From: Kangiella geojedonensis
Lineage (GTDB): Bacteria > Pseudomonadota > Gammaproteobacteria > Enterobacterales > Kangiellaceae
Assembly: GCF_000981765.1 (NCBI RefSeq)
Contig: NZ_CP010975.1
Span: 1,922,001 to 1,986,000, forward strand
Reading direction: 5' to 3'
DNA length: 64,000 nt
The position numbers and the translations under genes are program-made. Positions 18,857 to 28,087 of this stretch are shown here, in pieces. The notes below the pieces were generated by a model that was not told the DNA's origin, made no database searches, and saw only the letters and a program-made list of their open reading frames with translations. Position 1 is the first letter of the stretch. Every line of letters starts with the position of its first letter.

Positions 18857-19837
18857 TTGAGTCATAAGCCGACTAAAGAGCAACTACTGCAAAGCGCTGA
18901 GCGCGTGATCAGTATTGAAAGCCAAGCCGTAGAACAATTAAAAGAGCAGTTAAACGATAATTTTGTGACTGCTTGCCAACGTCTTATCGACTGCCAAGGC
19001 AAAGTTGTTGTCATCGGTATGGGCAAATCTGGTCATATCGGCGGCAAAATGGCTGCGACCTTTGCCAGCACTGGCACTCCAGCATTTTTTGTACATCCGG
19101 CAGAAGCCAGTCATGGTGACTTAGGGATGATCGAAGAGCGTGATGTCGTCATTGCTCTTTCCAACTCTGGCGAAACACACGAAGTCACTTCCCTAATTCC
19201 AGTCATCAAGCGCCGTGATATTCCACTGATCAGCATTACCAGTAACCCGGGTTCCAGTTTAGCAAAAGCCAGTGAAGTTCATTTAACGGTTAAAGTACAG
19301 CAGGAAGCCTGCCCACATAACCTTGCCCCAACAGCATCCACTACCGCGGTATTAGCCCTTGGTGATGCGATTGCGGTCAGCTTACTGGAAGCGAAAGGCT
19401 TTACGCCGGATGATTTTGCGTTATCGCATCCAGGCGGCAGTTTAGGTAAACGGTTGCTACTTCATGTTGAAGACCTTATGCACACCGCGGAAAACTTTCC
19501 TGCGGTAACGCCACAAACGTCGGTCAAAGATGCTTTATTGGAGATCACCGACAAACGCTTGGGTATGACCGCAGTGCTTGATGGTAACAAACATTTGCTG
19601 GGTATCTTTACCGATGGTGACTTACGCCGAGCATTTGAAAAAGGCATTAATGTTGACACTCCTATTGAAAGCGTTATGACAACAGGTGGTAAAACCATTA
19701 CTGCGGACGCGCTTGCGGTCGATGCTGTAGGCCTGATGGAGCGCAACAGTATCACCTGTCTCATCGTCGTTGATGAGCAGAACAAACCGGTCGGCGCAGT
19801 GCACATGCATGATCTGCTGAAAGCAGGAGTGGTATAG
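18857..19837 (+). CDS. kdsD: D-arabinose 5-phosphate isomerase KdsD
   Basis: A 326-residue enzyme converting ribulose 5-phosphate to arabinose 5-phosphate for KDO synthesis. A SIS domain (about 35-185; GMGKSGHIGGKMAATFASTGTP and SNSGETHEV) is followed by two CBS repeats (about 205-326; IFTDGDLRRAFEKG). The conserved HPAEASHGDLG motif is present. The start codon is TTG, preceded by AGGGAG six bases upstream, and gives MSHKPTKEQL. No ATG or GTG lies near the family start, so weak initiation may keep expression low. Confidence 0.95.
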   Translation: MSHKPTKEQLLQSAERVISIESQAVEQLKEQLNDNFVTACQRLIDCQGKVVVIGMGKSGHIGGKMAATFASTGTPAFFVHPAEASHGDLGMIEERDVVIALSNSGETHEVTSLIPVIKRRDIPLISITSNPGSSLAKASEVHLTVKVQQEACPHNLAPTASTTAVLALGDAIAVSLLEAKGFTPDDFALSHPGGSLGKRLLLHVEDLMHTAENFPAVTPQTSVKDALLEITDKRLGMTAVLDGNKHLLGIFTDGDLRRAFEKGINVDTPIESVMTTGGKTITADALAVDAVGLMERNSITCLIVVDEQNKPVGAVHMHDLLKAGVV

Positions 19838-20377
19838 ATGAATAAACCAACCTATTCACAAGACCTGTGTCGAAAAGCCCACGAGATAAAGCTGCTTATT
19901 TGTGATGTTGATGGTGTGCTCAGCAATGGCCAAGTTATTATTGGCAACCAAGGCGAAGAGCTGAAAACTTTTAACATCAAAGATGGGCTGGGTTTGAAAA
20001 GCTTGATGAAGCATAATATTCAAGTCGCAATTATTACTGGCAGACGCTCTGAAATCGTCGAGAAACGCTGTCGTGAGCTGGGGATTAAGCACTGTTACCA
20101 AGGTCAATCAGATAAAATCGCAGCCTATGAAGAGCTGTGTGACCATTTATCACTCGAACCAAGGCAAGTGTGTCATGTTGGTGATGACCTGCCTGATCTG
20201 CCATTAATGCGACGTTCAGGCCTAGGTGTTACAGTAGCTGATGGGCACTGGTTTGTGCGCGAAAAAGCAGACTGGACAACTCAGAACAATGGTGGCTTCG
20301 GCGCAGTGCGTGAAATTACCGACCTTATTCTTGAGAGTAAAGGTTTGCTTGAAAAGATTCACCAGGAGTACTGTTGA
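19838..20377 (+). CDS. kdsC: KDO 8-phosphate phosphatase KdsC
   Basis: A 179-residue HAD-superfamily phosphatase without a cap domain, active as a tetramer. It releases phosphate from KDO 8-phosphate. The nucleophile pair Asp23/Asp25 lies in CDVDGVLSNG, TGRRSEIVEKR is motif II, and GDDLPDLPLMRRSGLG is motif IV with the metal-binding aspartates. It abuts kdsD (no gap) and overlaps lptC by four bases. Confidence 0.95.
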   Translation: MNKPTYSQDLCRKAHEIKLLICDVDGVLSNGQVIIGNQGEELKTFNIKDGLGLKSLMKHNIQVAIITGRRSEIVEKRCRELGIKHCYQGQSDKIAAYEELCDHLSLEPRQVCHVGDDLPDLPLMRRSGLGVTVADGHWFVREKADWTTQNNGGFGAVREITDLILESKGLLEKIHQEYC

Positions 20378-20931
20378 TGAAATTTTTGAAAGGTCGCCAA
20401 ATATTATGGCTATTAGTCCCTGCAGCATTTGTAGTGGCCTTTCTTTGGGACGGCTCTGTGCAACGAAAGCCTGATTTTGTCCTAGCTGATAATAACCCCG
20501 ACTATTACCTAGTTAATACATCAACGTTAGAGTTTAATGTTGATGGTCAACGAGTCCGACAATTTACCAGTGATAAGACGTCTCACTTTAAAGACATCAT
20601 GCAAACTCGCATGGAAAATCCTGAGTTTAAAATGATGACGCCAGAGCAAAACTGGGAAGTGTCAGCCCAGAAAGCGCTTAGCAATGAGCTTAGTGAGCAG
20701 CTTGAGCTAGAGGGTGATGTCAAAATCACCATGAACACAAAAGACCCAAACCCTGAAATGACTTTATCTATGCCAACATTAAAAGTCGATTTCACAACCC
20801 AAACTGCATTCACAGACTCAAAAGTTGAGTTAAATAACACGATTTTTCGTCAGACGGCCAAAGGCATGAGCGCTGACTTAAAAGCGAATACTATAGAATT
20901 TAAATCTCAGGTTGTTTCAGAAGAACTATGA
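20374..20931 (+). CDS. lptC: LPS export protein LptC
   Basis: A 185-residue bitopic inner-membrane protein of the LPS transport bridge. One helix at about 10-27 is followed by a periplasmic beta-jellyroll that receives LPS from LptB2FG and passes it to LptA. The PDFVLADNNPDYYL segment is typical of the domain start. It overlaps kdsC and lptA by four bases on each side, indicating tight coupling. Confidence 0.9.
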   Translation: MMKFLKGRQILWLLVPAAFVVAFLWDGSVQRKPDFVLADNNPDYYLVNTSTLEFNVDGQRVRQFTSDKTSHFKDIMQTRMENPEFKMMTPEQNWEVSAQKALSNELSEQLELEGDVKITMNTKDPNPEMTLSMPTLKVDFTTQTAFTDSKVELNNTIFRQTAKGMSADLKANTIEFKSQVVSEEL

Positions 20932-21746
20932 ACAAACTCTTTACCCTTTTTACTGGAATTGTCGGCTTTCTCATGATGAGCCAACCATTAGCGGCCGCTC
21001 AATTCGAGAAATCACGTTTAAAGGCGGATAACTCTTACTTGGATGCTTCGAAAGAAACACCAACGATTGTCTATGAAAATAACGTGGTCTATGAGCATGG
21101 TCAGATGGTGATCTATGCCGACAAGTTAATCAAGCAGGGTGAAGACGCCGGCACCATTACCGCAGAAGGCACGCCAGTGAAGATTCACTATGTTGATCAG
21201 TTTGGTGAAACCACCGACATTGAAGCGCCGAGCATCAGTTACGAACAAAAGACTGGTGAGCTTGCAGCTGACGGTGATATTCAGATTGTTCAGACCTCAG
21301 AGCAAGACAAACTTACCCTGCTAGGGAACAAACTTCGTGCTAACCAAAAAATCACTGATGGCTTCAGTTTTGTACTGACTGGTAATCCCACTAAGTTTAT
21401 TTTGAAGCAACCGAGTCAAACTGAAATTACGGCCATAGCGGATACCTTGCGCTCGAATGGTAAAGACCGTAAAACGCAGCTAGTAGGTTCTGTCAAACTA
21501 AGCCAAGGCTCTTCCAACACATCAGCAGCCTTACTGACGTACGATGGGCAAACTAAGCGCATTTCTGCAGATCAAAGTTCTGATGGTTCACAACCCGTTG
21601 TCACTGAATTTTATTGGCAAGATGAACCACAGCAAGAAAAGACTGAAACCGAAAAAGCATTAGAAGAAACCGCTGACGACAATATTGAATCTACGGTTGA
21701 TGAGTCACAGGACGCACTAACCGATAAAGAAGAAGGCAAGCAATAA
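20928..21746 (+). CDS. lptA: LPS transport periplasmic protein LptA with acidic C-terminal extension
   Basis: A 272-residue OstA-domain protein that forms the periplasmic bridge for LPS. A signal peptide ends near LAAA at residues 21-24. The jellyroll runs to about 225, with the repeated KxxGxIxAEGxPV-type strands. E. coli LptA has 185 residues. Here about 45 residues rich in Glu, Asp and Thr follow the fold and are likely disordered. Their role is unknown; such tails are variable in the family. It lies between lptC and lptB in the conserved order. Confidence 0.92.
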   Translation: MNKLFTLFTGIVGFLMMSQPLAAAQFEKSRLKADNSYLDASKETPTIVYENNVVYEHGQMVIYADKLIKQGEDAGTITAEGTPVKIHYVDQFGETTDIEAPSISYEQKTGELAADGDIQIVQTSEQDKLTLLGNKLRANQKITDGFSFVLTGNPTKFILKQPSQTEITAIADTLRSNGKDRKTQLVGSVKLSQGSSNTSAALLTYDGQTKRISADQSSDGSQPVVTEFYWQDEPQQEKTETEKALEETADDNIESTVDESQDALTDKEEGKQ

Positions 21747-21748
21747 CG

Positions 21749-22474
21749 ATGACGTCTTTACGAGCACAAAACCTAGCTAAAAGTTATAAAACACGGAAAG
21801 TCGTTGAAAGCGTTTCATTAGAGGTTGACCAAGGATCTATCGTTGGCCTTTTGGGGCCTAATGGTGCCGGGAAGACGACTTCTTTTTACATGATCGTAGG
21901 GCTCGTACCTTCTGATGCCGGTCAGATCTTTTTAGGGGGTGAAGACATTACTGGAGCAGCGATGCACGCCCGTGCAAAGAAAGGCATCGGTTATCTCCCC
22001 CAAGAAGCCTCAATCTTTAGAAAGTTATCCGTTCAAGATAACATCATGGCGATTTTGCAGCTTCGAAAAGACTTAAATGAACAGCAGCGGGAAGAGAAGC
22101 TGGACGAATTACTGGCAGAATTCCACATTGAACATATTCGCCTGAGTCTAGGCATGAGCTTATCAGGCGGTGAGCGTCGACGAGTCGAAATTGCTCGCGC
22201 TCTAGCGAATGACCCTAAGTTCATTTTGTTGGATGAGCCGTTCGCTGGAGTTGATCCCATCTCAGTCATTGAAATCAAAAGCATTATCATGCAACTGAAA
22301 GACCGTGGGCTTGGCGTCTTGATCACCGATCATAATGTCCGTGAAACTCTTGATGTGTGTGAGCGAGCCTATATTGTCGATAGCGGTAGCATTATCGCCG
22401 ATGGCGATACTGACACGATTCTTGAAAATCCAGTAGTTAGACAGCGATACCTCGGTGAACACTTTAAAATGTAA
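21749..22474 (+). CDS. lptB: LPS export ABC transporter ATPase LptB
   Basis: A 241-residue ABC ATPase that drives LPS extraction with LptF/LptG, which are not in this window. Walker A is GPNGAGKTT at 36-44, the signature is LSGGE at 138-142 and Walker B is FILLDEPF with Asp162/Glu163. The length equals E. coli LptB. In most Gammaproteobacteria rpoN follows directly; here it is replaced by a 483-base gap. Confidence 0.97.
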   Translation: MTSLRAQNLAKSYKTRKVVESVSLEVDQGSIVGLLGPNGAGKTTSFYMIVGLVPSDAGQIFLGGEDITGAAMHARAKKGIGYLPQEASIFRKLSVQDNIMAILQLRKDLNEQQREEKLDELLAEFHIEHIRLSLGMSLSGGERRRVEIARALANDPKFILLDEPFAGVDPISVIEIKSIIMQLKDRGLGVLITDHNVRETLDVCERAYIVDSGSIIADGDTDTILENPVVRQRYLGEHFKM

Positions 22475-22957
22475 GCCTAACACTCAGATCAATTTTCGCC
22501 ATCTAAACCCAGCAAAGGCTGACTGAGCTTCATAGATAATAACCATCAAACCATTGAAAATAGTTTCCTAAGCCCCAGATAAATAATAAGCCTTGCAAGA
22601 TGATGCATCTCAAGGTAACTTGTAATTAAAGGGTAATAAAAAGGAAACTATTGGCTTACGTGGCAACAACTAAACGCCTACAACTCAACCCCCTTCTCAT
22701 TTGGTTCAAATCAAAGCCAAAGAATTTGTTTAAGCCAAACTCAGTTACCCTTAAAGTTCTTTCAACAAAGTTTTTCTATCACAGTTTTCTCCAACCTAAC
22801 CTAGGAGGTGAACTATCAAAAACTATCAACGTCAAATCTTCAGTAATCCCAATATTACAATCCTGTCTGCGTGTGGAACCTTCCCACCTTAGACTCCGTA
22901 ACTCACCGAGCGTGATTACATTTATCCATTAAATTAATGATAGAAGGAAAGTTTATT
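22475..22957. other. gap between lptB and hpf where rpoN is normally found
   Basis: A 483-base spacer without a convincing gene. A 93-codon frame (22651-22932) has a TTG start preceded by AAGGA, but its translation has no recognisable domain and does not look like sigma-54. A strong anti-16S match, AGGAGGTGA at 22803-22811, has no start codon at a usable distance. This may be degenerated DNA left after rpoN loss, or a regulatory leader of hpf. Confidence 0.6.
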
Positions 22958-23245
22958 ATGCAAATCAATCTAACAGGGCGTCACTTAGACATTACAGAAC
23001 CACTAAAAGAATTCGTTGACGAAAAATTCTCAAAGCTAGAACGACACTTTGACCACATTAATAACGTTTATGTGATTTTAAGTGTTGAAAAAATTCGTCA
23101 AATTGCTGAAGCGACCGTCCACGTTAATGGTGCTGAGATTTTCGCCAACAGTGAATCAGAAGATATGTATGCTGCGATTGATTTATTGATTGATAAGTTA
23201 GACCGACAAGTGATAAAACATAAGGAAAAGATGACCCGACACTAG
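22958..23245 (+). CDS. hpf: ribosome hibernation promoting factor (short HPF)
   Basis: A 95-residue ribosome-binding protein that promotes 100S dimers in stationary phase. The beta-alpha-beta fold is complete, with MQINLTGRHLDITEPLKEFV at the start and the basic C-terminus RQVIKHKEKMTRH. The ATG at 22958 matches the family start and has AAGGAAA nine bases upstream. The short form fits a gammaproteobacterium. One base separates it from ptsN. Confidence 0.95.
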   Translation: MQINLTGRHLDITEPLKEFVDEKFSKLERHFDHINNVYVILSVEKIRQIAEATVHVNGAEIFANSESEDMYAAIDLLIDKLDRQVIKHKEKMTRH

Positions 23246-23246
23246 A

Positions 23247-23729
23247 ATGCACATATTAGACACTATTGCGCCCGAGCGATGCCTGCTCGGGTTGCAAGCG
23301 ACCAGCAGAAAGAAAGCTCTTCAAGCAATCGCAAACCTCTTCAGTAAAAACAATCCAGAACTCGATTCCTTTGAAATACTTCAAGCGTTTACTGAACGTG
23401 AGCAGCTAGGATGTACCGCCATCGGTCATGGCATTGCCCTGCCTCATGGCCGCTTAGCGTCTTGTGAGAAGCCTGTAGCCATTTTAGGCACATTAGAGCA
23501 AGGCGTGGATTTCTTTGCTTCTGACAGAGAAGATGTGGATATAGTGTTTGGGCTATTAATTCCAGAAGACTTAGATTTCAGGGACTTGAAAGGAATTGAG
23601 CTCATTAAGCCTATATTTGATAACAAAACGCTATGCGCCCAAATTAGAAATGCACACAATAATGAAGCATTATTTGATATCATTGAACATGCCATTAAAG
23701 AATATAGCACTAAGGAAGAAGCTTCGTGA
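23247..23729 (+). CDS. ptsN: nitrogen-regulatory PTS EIIA component PtsN
   Basis: A 160-residue EIIA(Ntr) domain that accepts phosphate from NPr and regulates potassium transport and envelope functions. The phospho-accepting His67 lies in the intact motif GIALPHGR. The family is named for its linkage to rpoN, which is absent here, while hpf-ptsN-rapZ are retained. It overlaps rapZ by four bases. Confidence 0.95.
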   Translation: MHILDTIAPERCLLGLQATSRKKALQAIANLFSKNNPELDSFEILQAFTEREQLGCTAIGHGIALPHGRLASCEKPVAILGTLEQGVDFFASDREDVDIVFGLLIPEDLDFRDLKGIELIKPIFDNKTLCAQIRNAHNNEALFDIIEHAIKEYSTKEEAS

Positions 23730-24574
23730 AACTTGTTATTGTCAGCGGAAGGTCAGGATCTGGCAAATCCGTTGTGCTTAAGGCGCTGGAAGACGCTGGT
23801 TATTATTGCATTGATAATTTGCCCTTAGGTTTAACGCTTAACGTCATCAACGACCATATCCTAAAAAATGAATTAATTGCGATTAGTGTGGATGCTCGTA
23901 ACCCTTCGGACTTAGAACAGTTCTCTGATGAAATGGAGAAGATTAAAGCCGCGGCACCGCATGCAAGAATTCTCTTTATAGATGCCGATGAAAATATATT
24001 GCTGAAACGATTCAGCGAAACCCGTCGTCGGCACCCTTTGACCAAGCAAGGCTACTCACTGCGCGATGCTATTCATGAAGAAAATATACTGTTAGCGCCG
24101 GTTCGAGCTTTAGCTGATCTAGTGATCAACACTTCTGAATTGACGCCTCATGATCTACGAGAACGAGTCCGCGAACGAGTCAGTTCGAATAAAGCCCCTC
24201 AAATGGATATTCGCTTGGTGTCCTTTGGCTTTAAGCACGGAGCACCTAAAGATGCTGATTTTGTCTTTGACGTGCGCTGTTTACCTAACCCCTATTGGGT
24301 TGAAGAGCTTAAGGATTTCACGGGTAAAGACCAAGAGATCGTCGATTACTTATCTTCAAGCTCCATGGTTATGGAATACACTTGGCAATTAAAAGTGTTC
24401 CTCACCACTTGGATTCCTGAGTTTAGCAAACAAGACCGTAGCTACTTCACTTGCGCCATTGGTTGTACCGGTGGTCGCCACCGTTCCGTTTACATGGTGG
24501 AAACTCTCGGACATTACCTGAAACAGCATTATCCAAACATTTCCGTAGAGCATAGTCGCCTTAATAAAATGTAA
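23726..24574 (+). CDS. rapZ: RNase adapter protein RapZ
   Basis: A 282-residue protein that, in E. coli, binds GlmZ/GlmY small RNAs and steers RNase E to control glmS. The N-terminal P-loop GRSGSGKS (8-15) and the C-terminal domain with CAIGCTGGRHRSV, the residues that bind RNA and metabolite, are both present. A npr gene, which follows rapZ in many species, is not present downstream. It is coupled to ptsN by a four-base overlap. Confidence 0.95.
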   Translation: MKLVIVSGRSGSGKSVVLKALEDAGYYCIDNLPLGLTLNVINDHILKNELIAISVDARNPSDLEQFSDEMEKIKAAAPHARILFIDADENILLKRFSETRRRHPLTKQGYSLRDAIHEENILLAPVRALADLVINTSELTPHDLRERVRERVSSNKAPQMDIRLVSFGFKHGAPKDADFVFDVRCLPNPYWVEELKDFTGKDQEIVDYLSSSSMVMEYTWQLKVFLTTWIPEFSKQDRSYFTCAIGCTGGRHRSVYMVETLGHYLKQHYPNISVEHSRLNKM

Positions 24575-24675
24575 ATCTTGAAGAAGAATAGACGGACGCA
24601 CCAAATCCCGCTGGATAAGGCCATCTAGCTACGTTAGAATAAGCAATAAAATCAACCACTAACGAGGCAAGGGCT

Positions 24676-26055
24676 ATGGCTGAGAATCAAAACAACCAGA
24701 CTCGTCAAGAGCAGCTACAGCTTCTAAACTCCGCGCTCGATAGTGGTCATTTAATCCCCGTTCGTAATCTGCTCGAAGAGTTACATTCCGCGGACATTGC
24801 ACACCTTCTTGAATCCACACCGCCCCGTGTACGTAACGTTATTTGGCAATTGCTGGATAAAGAACGTGAAGGTGATGTACTGCAACACCTGAACGACGAA
24901 ATTCGTCAAAACTTCATCGAAAACATGCAGCCACAAGAGCTGGCAAATGCTCTAGCTGACTTGGATACCGATGACGTGGTGGATATTCTTGGTGATCTGT
25001 CGCACAACGTCAGTAACCAAGTATTACGCCTCCTCGACGAGCAAAACCGTGCGCTAATTGAGCACGCGCTAACGTATCCAGAAGATACCGCTGGCGGTTT
25101 GATGAATATTGACACCATCATGATACGCCCGCGTGTGTCGGTTGAAGTAGTTTTACGCTACTTGAGAATTCGAGGTAGCATGCCACCTAATACTGACCAC
25201 CTGTATGTGGTGAACTCTCGTGACGTGTTAATTGGCTCTGTCCCTATCAGTGCTATCTTAACTTGTGACCCTGATACTTCGATCACCCAGATTGTAGACG
25301 AAGAGATGTTTACCATTCCTGCGGATATGGAAGATACCGAAGTGGCGCAAATCTTCGAGCGACATGACTTGGTTTCAGCTCCCGTGCTGGACGAAGAAGG
25401 ACGGTTACTGGGTCGTATTACGATTGATGACGTGGTTGATGTTATCCGGGAAGAAGCTGATCACTCATTAATGTCCATGGCCGGCTTGGACGAACTAGAA
25501 GACACTTTCGGCCCAATTATGGTCACTGCACGTAAACGCGCTATTTGGCTAGGCATTAATTTACTAACAGTGATTCTGGCAGCTCTGGTGATTGGCCTTT
25601 TTGAAAGCACCATTGGCAAAGTTACATTACTCGCGGTGTTGCTGCCAATCGTGCCGAGTATGGGGGGTATCGCTGGAACACAAACGCTAACGCTGGTAAT
25701 TCGAGGTATGTCCCTCGGCCACATCAGCGACGGAAACCAATCCTATCTGCTCAAGAAAGAACTCGCCGTGAGTATTATTAACGGTATTATCTGGGCGGTC
25801 ACAATTTCAACATTGGTTTATGCATTTTCTTATTACAAAGAATCTGGCATCAATCATTTACACCTTGCCATTACTATCGGCGGTGCCATGTTGTTTAATT
25901 TAGTGACTGGCGTTTTGAGTGGGGCCAGTATTCCGCTTATTTTGAAAAAGCTGAACATCGACCCAGCTATCGCCGGCGGTGTTGTTTTGACAACGGTTAC
26001 CGACGTAGCGGGGTTCTTTGCTCTATTAGGTCTAGCCACTTACTTCTTTGGGTAG
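24676..26055 (+). CDS. mgtE: magnesium transporter MgtE
   Basis: A 459-residue magnesium channel. The N-terminal superhelical domain (about 15-130) is followed by two CBS domains (about 140-265) that sense cytosolic magnesium. Five membrane helices (about 290-457) follow, with the conserved PIVPSMGGIAGTQTLTLVIRG-type pore region and the acidic-pore residue context TTVTDVAGFF at the end. The gene lies 101 bases after rapZ. I see no recognisable M-box-like structure upstream in that short space. Confidence 0.94.
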   Translation: MAENQNNQTRQEQLQLLNSALDSGHLIPVRNLLEELHSADIAHLLESTPPRVRNVIWQLLDKEREGDVLQHLNDEIRQNFIENMQPQELANALADLDTDDVVDILGDLSHNVSNQVLRLLDEQNRALIEHALTYPEDTAGGLMNIDTIMIRPRVSVEVVLRYLRIRGSMPPNTDHLYVVNSRDVLIGSVPISAILTCDPDTSITQIVDEEMFTIPADMEDTEVAQIFERHDLVSAPVLDEEGRLLGRITIDDVVDVIREEADHSLMSMAGLDELEDTFGPIMVTARKRAIWLGINLLTVILAALVIGLFESTIGKVTLLAVLLPIVPSMGGIAGTQTLTLVIRGMSLGHISDGNQSYLLKKELAVSIINGIIWAVTISTLVYAFSYYKESGINHLHLAITIGGAMLFNLVTGVLSGASIPLILKKLNIDPAIAGGVVLTTVTDVAGFFALLGLATYFFG

Positions 26056-26081
26056 CCCCTTTACTTTTATTGCTAGGCAGA

Positions 26082-27461
26082 TTAAGCGGCGATCGTCATA
26101 CCATCGATAGCAACTGAGCCGGTTAATATACTTGAGCGACCATCAACATCACTCCCTACCGCAATAATTGACTGCAACATATCTTCTAGATTGCCTGCAA
26201 TCGTGATCTCCTGGACATAGTGTTGAATTTCACCATCCTCAAACCAAAAGCCACTAGCGCCACGAGAATAATTGCCAGTAACAATATTAACACCCTGCCC
26301 CATAACCTCAGTGATCAGTAATCCCGTACCTAGTTGTTTAAGCATCGCGTCTAAAGACTGCTGTGGTGACTCAATAAGGATATTATGTATACCTCCTGCA
26401 TTACCCGTGGTTTCCATTCCTAAACGCCTGGCTGAATAACCACTCAGAAAGTACCCATCCAGCCTCCCTTGTTCGACAATGGTTCTTTTAGCAGTAGCGA
26501 CACCATCACTGTCATAATTTGAGCTGCCAAGGCCCTTTAAGATAAAAGGATCTTCAATTATAGAGATATCTTTTGGCAAAATATGATGCCCTAACTTATC
26601 AAGCATAAAAGATGAGCGTTGATACAAGGCACCGCCTTTTAGAGCGCCCAGCAAATGTGACCATAAGCCTCGAGCCACTTCGGGGTTAAACACCACAGGA
26701 AACTTGCCAGAGCGACTCTTACCCAACTTGAGTTTAGCTTGAATTCGTTGCGCAGCTTCGGTTCCTACAGCCTCAGGTGCTAATAGATCAGCGTAATCTC
26801 TGCCCAACGTATAGTAACCATCCCGAATCATACCCTTCTCAGTTTGGCCGATGAGGATGTTAGAAAGGCTGTAGCGGGTCGTTTGATTGAAGCCACAAAA
26901 ATCATGACTATTGGCATAACAAGACACTGAACGGTGGCTATAACAATTAGCGCCTTCAGATTGCTTGATATGTTGGCTGTTCAGCGCGGATGCTTCTGCC
27001 TGTTTGGCTGACGTGACCATATCGTCGATGGTTAAGGCAAAGGGATGATCCAACGATAAGTCTTTGAACTCTGAAGCCATGCGACTGGATTCAACCAAGC
27101 CTGCATAAGGATCCGGCTCAGTAAACTTAGCGATATTGCAAGCAGCCTCAAGACCTTGCAAAGCAGCAGACTCGGTTAAATCATTAATCGAAACGGTGCC
27201 TTTTCTCTGTTCAAAATAAACATTAATTCCGAGGTGGCTGTCTTGATTAAACTCTAATGTCTCAAGCTCATTATTGCGAACTTCGACGCTATTACCAATG
27301 GTGTTATAACTCCAAACTTCAATGTCATCAGCCCCAGCGCCTTTGGCTCGGTCAATCAAAGTCTCTGCTATCTGTCGCATTGTGTGTGCCGTTTGCGCCT
27401 GTTGCTCAGCAATTTGCACCAGCGTTAATTGTTCATTATCACGTTGAGTCAATCGTTTCAC
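26082..27461 (-). CDS. pmbA: TldE/PmbA subunit of the TldD/TldE metalloprotease
   Basis: A 459-residue subunit. TldE lacks the zinc motif itself and forms a heterodimer with TldD, which degrades unfolded peptides and matures microcin B17 in E. coli. Typical segments include SHRSVSCYANS, GFNQTTRYSLS, and a C-terminal TGNYSRGASGFWFEDGEI block. The darP-pmbA divergent pair with tldD nearby is common. The chosen ATG (27461) gives an N-terminus slightly longer than usual; inner starts cannot be excluded. Confidence 0.94.
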   Translation of the reverse strand: MKRLTQRDNEQLTLVQIAEQQAQTAHTMRQIAETLIDRAKGAGADDIEVWSYNTIGNSVEVRNNELETLEFNQDSHLGINVYFEQRKGTVSINDLTESAALQGLEAACNIAKFTEPDPYAGLVESSRMASEFKDLSLDHPFALTIDDMVTSAKQAEASALNSQHIKQSEGANCYSHRSVSCYANSHDFCGFNQTTRYSLSNILIGQTEKGMIRDGYYTLGRDYADLLAPEAVGTEAAQRIQAKLKLGKSRSGKFPVVFNPEVARGLWSHLLGALKGGALYQRSSFMLDKLGHHILPKDISIIEDPFILKGLGSSNYDSDGVATAKRTIVEQGRLDGYFLSGYSARRLGMETTGNAGGIHNILIESPQQSLDAMLKQLGTGLLITEVMGQGVNIVTGNYSRGASGFWFEDGEIQHYVQEITIAGNLEDMLQSIIAVGSDVDGRSSILTGSVAIDGMTIAA

Positions 27462-27552
27462 CTTACATCAATAATTAATTTACTGTTTACTCGCTACCAC
27501 TCATCTCTGGAAAACGTTATCATAAACCAAAGCCAAGTAACCAACTGATTGT

Positions 27553-28074
27553 ATGACTGAGCACTTTGACGAATACGATGACATGGGGCAAGAAAAGTCC
27601 AAGTCACAAGTCAAAAAAGAACTCCTAGAGCTAACAGCTCTTGGTCAGCGACTGAGCAAATTGCCAAAACACCAATGGCAAGACTTGCCGATTTCTGCAA
27701 CCCTAAAGCATGCGTTAAGCGAAGTCGCTAAGATCAATCATCACATTGGCCTCAAGCGACATATCAAATATATTGGCAAGCTTCTTCGTAACGAAGATGT
27801 CGATGCCATTGAGCAGCGACTCATACTCGATAATCAACAACACACCCTAGAAGTTCAGCGCGAGAAACTGTGTGAGCACTGGCGAGACCGACTGGTTTCT
27901 GAGGGTGATGATGCAACTTTCGAGTTATTAAAAGTTGCTAACAACCTTGACCGTCAACAGTTACGTCAACTGGTCCGAAACGCAAGTAAAGAGCAACAGC
28001 TGGATAAACCGCCAAAATATCAACGAGAACTTTATCGTTACTTACGAGATCACGCTGCATTCAACGACGAATAA
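27553..28074 (+). CDS. darP: ribosome biogenesis factor DarP (YjgA, DUF615)
   Basis: A 173-residue highly charged helical protein that binds late 50S precursors near the peptidyl-transferase centre. The DUF615 pattern is visible: KSKSQVKKELLELTALGQRLSKLP near the N-terminus, RHIKYIGKLLRNED in the middle and QLRQLVRNASKE near the end. Length is close to E. coli DarP (183). It is divergent from pmbA, as in many Gammaproteobacteria. Confidence 0.95.
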   Translation: MTEHFDEYDDMGQEKSKSQVKKELLELTALGQRLSKLPKHQWQDLPISATLKHALSEVAKINHHIGLKRHIKYIGKLLRNEDVDAIEQRLILDNQQHTLEVQREKLCEHWRDRLVSEGDDATFELLKVANNLDRQQLRQLVRNASKEQQLDKPPKYQRELYRYLRDHAAFNDE

Positions 28075-28087
28075 CCCCACGTTATCG

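Noticed and set aside
22651-22932. 93-codon open frame in the lptB-hpf gap as a real gene or as an rpoN fragment
   Set aside because: It has an AAGGA before a TTG start, but the translation has no domain, poor protein-like character and no sigma-54 motifs such as the RpoN box.
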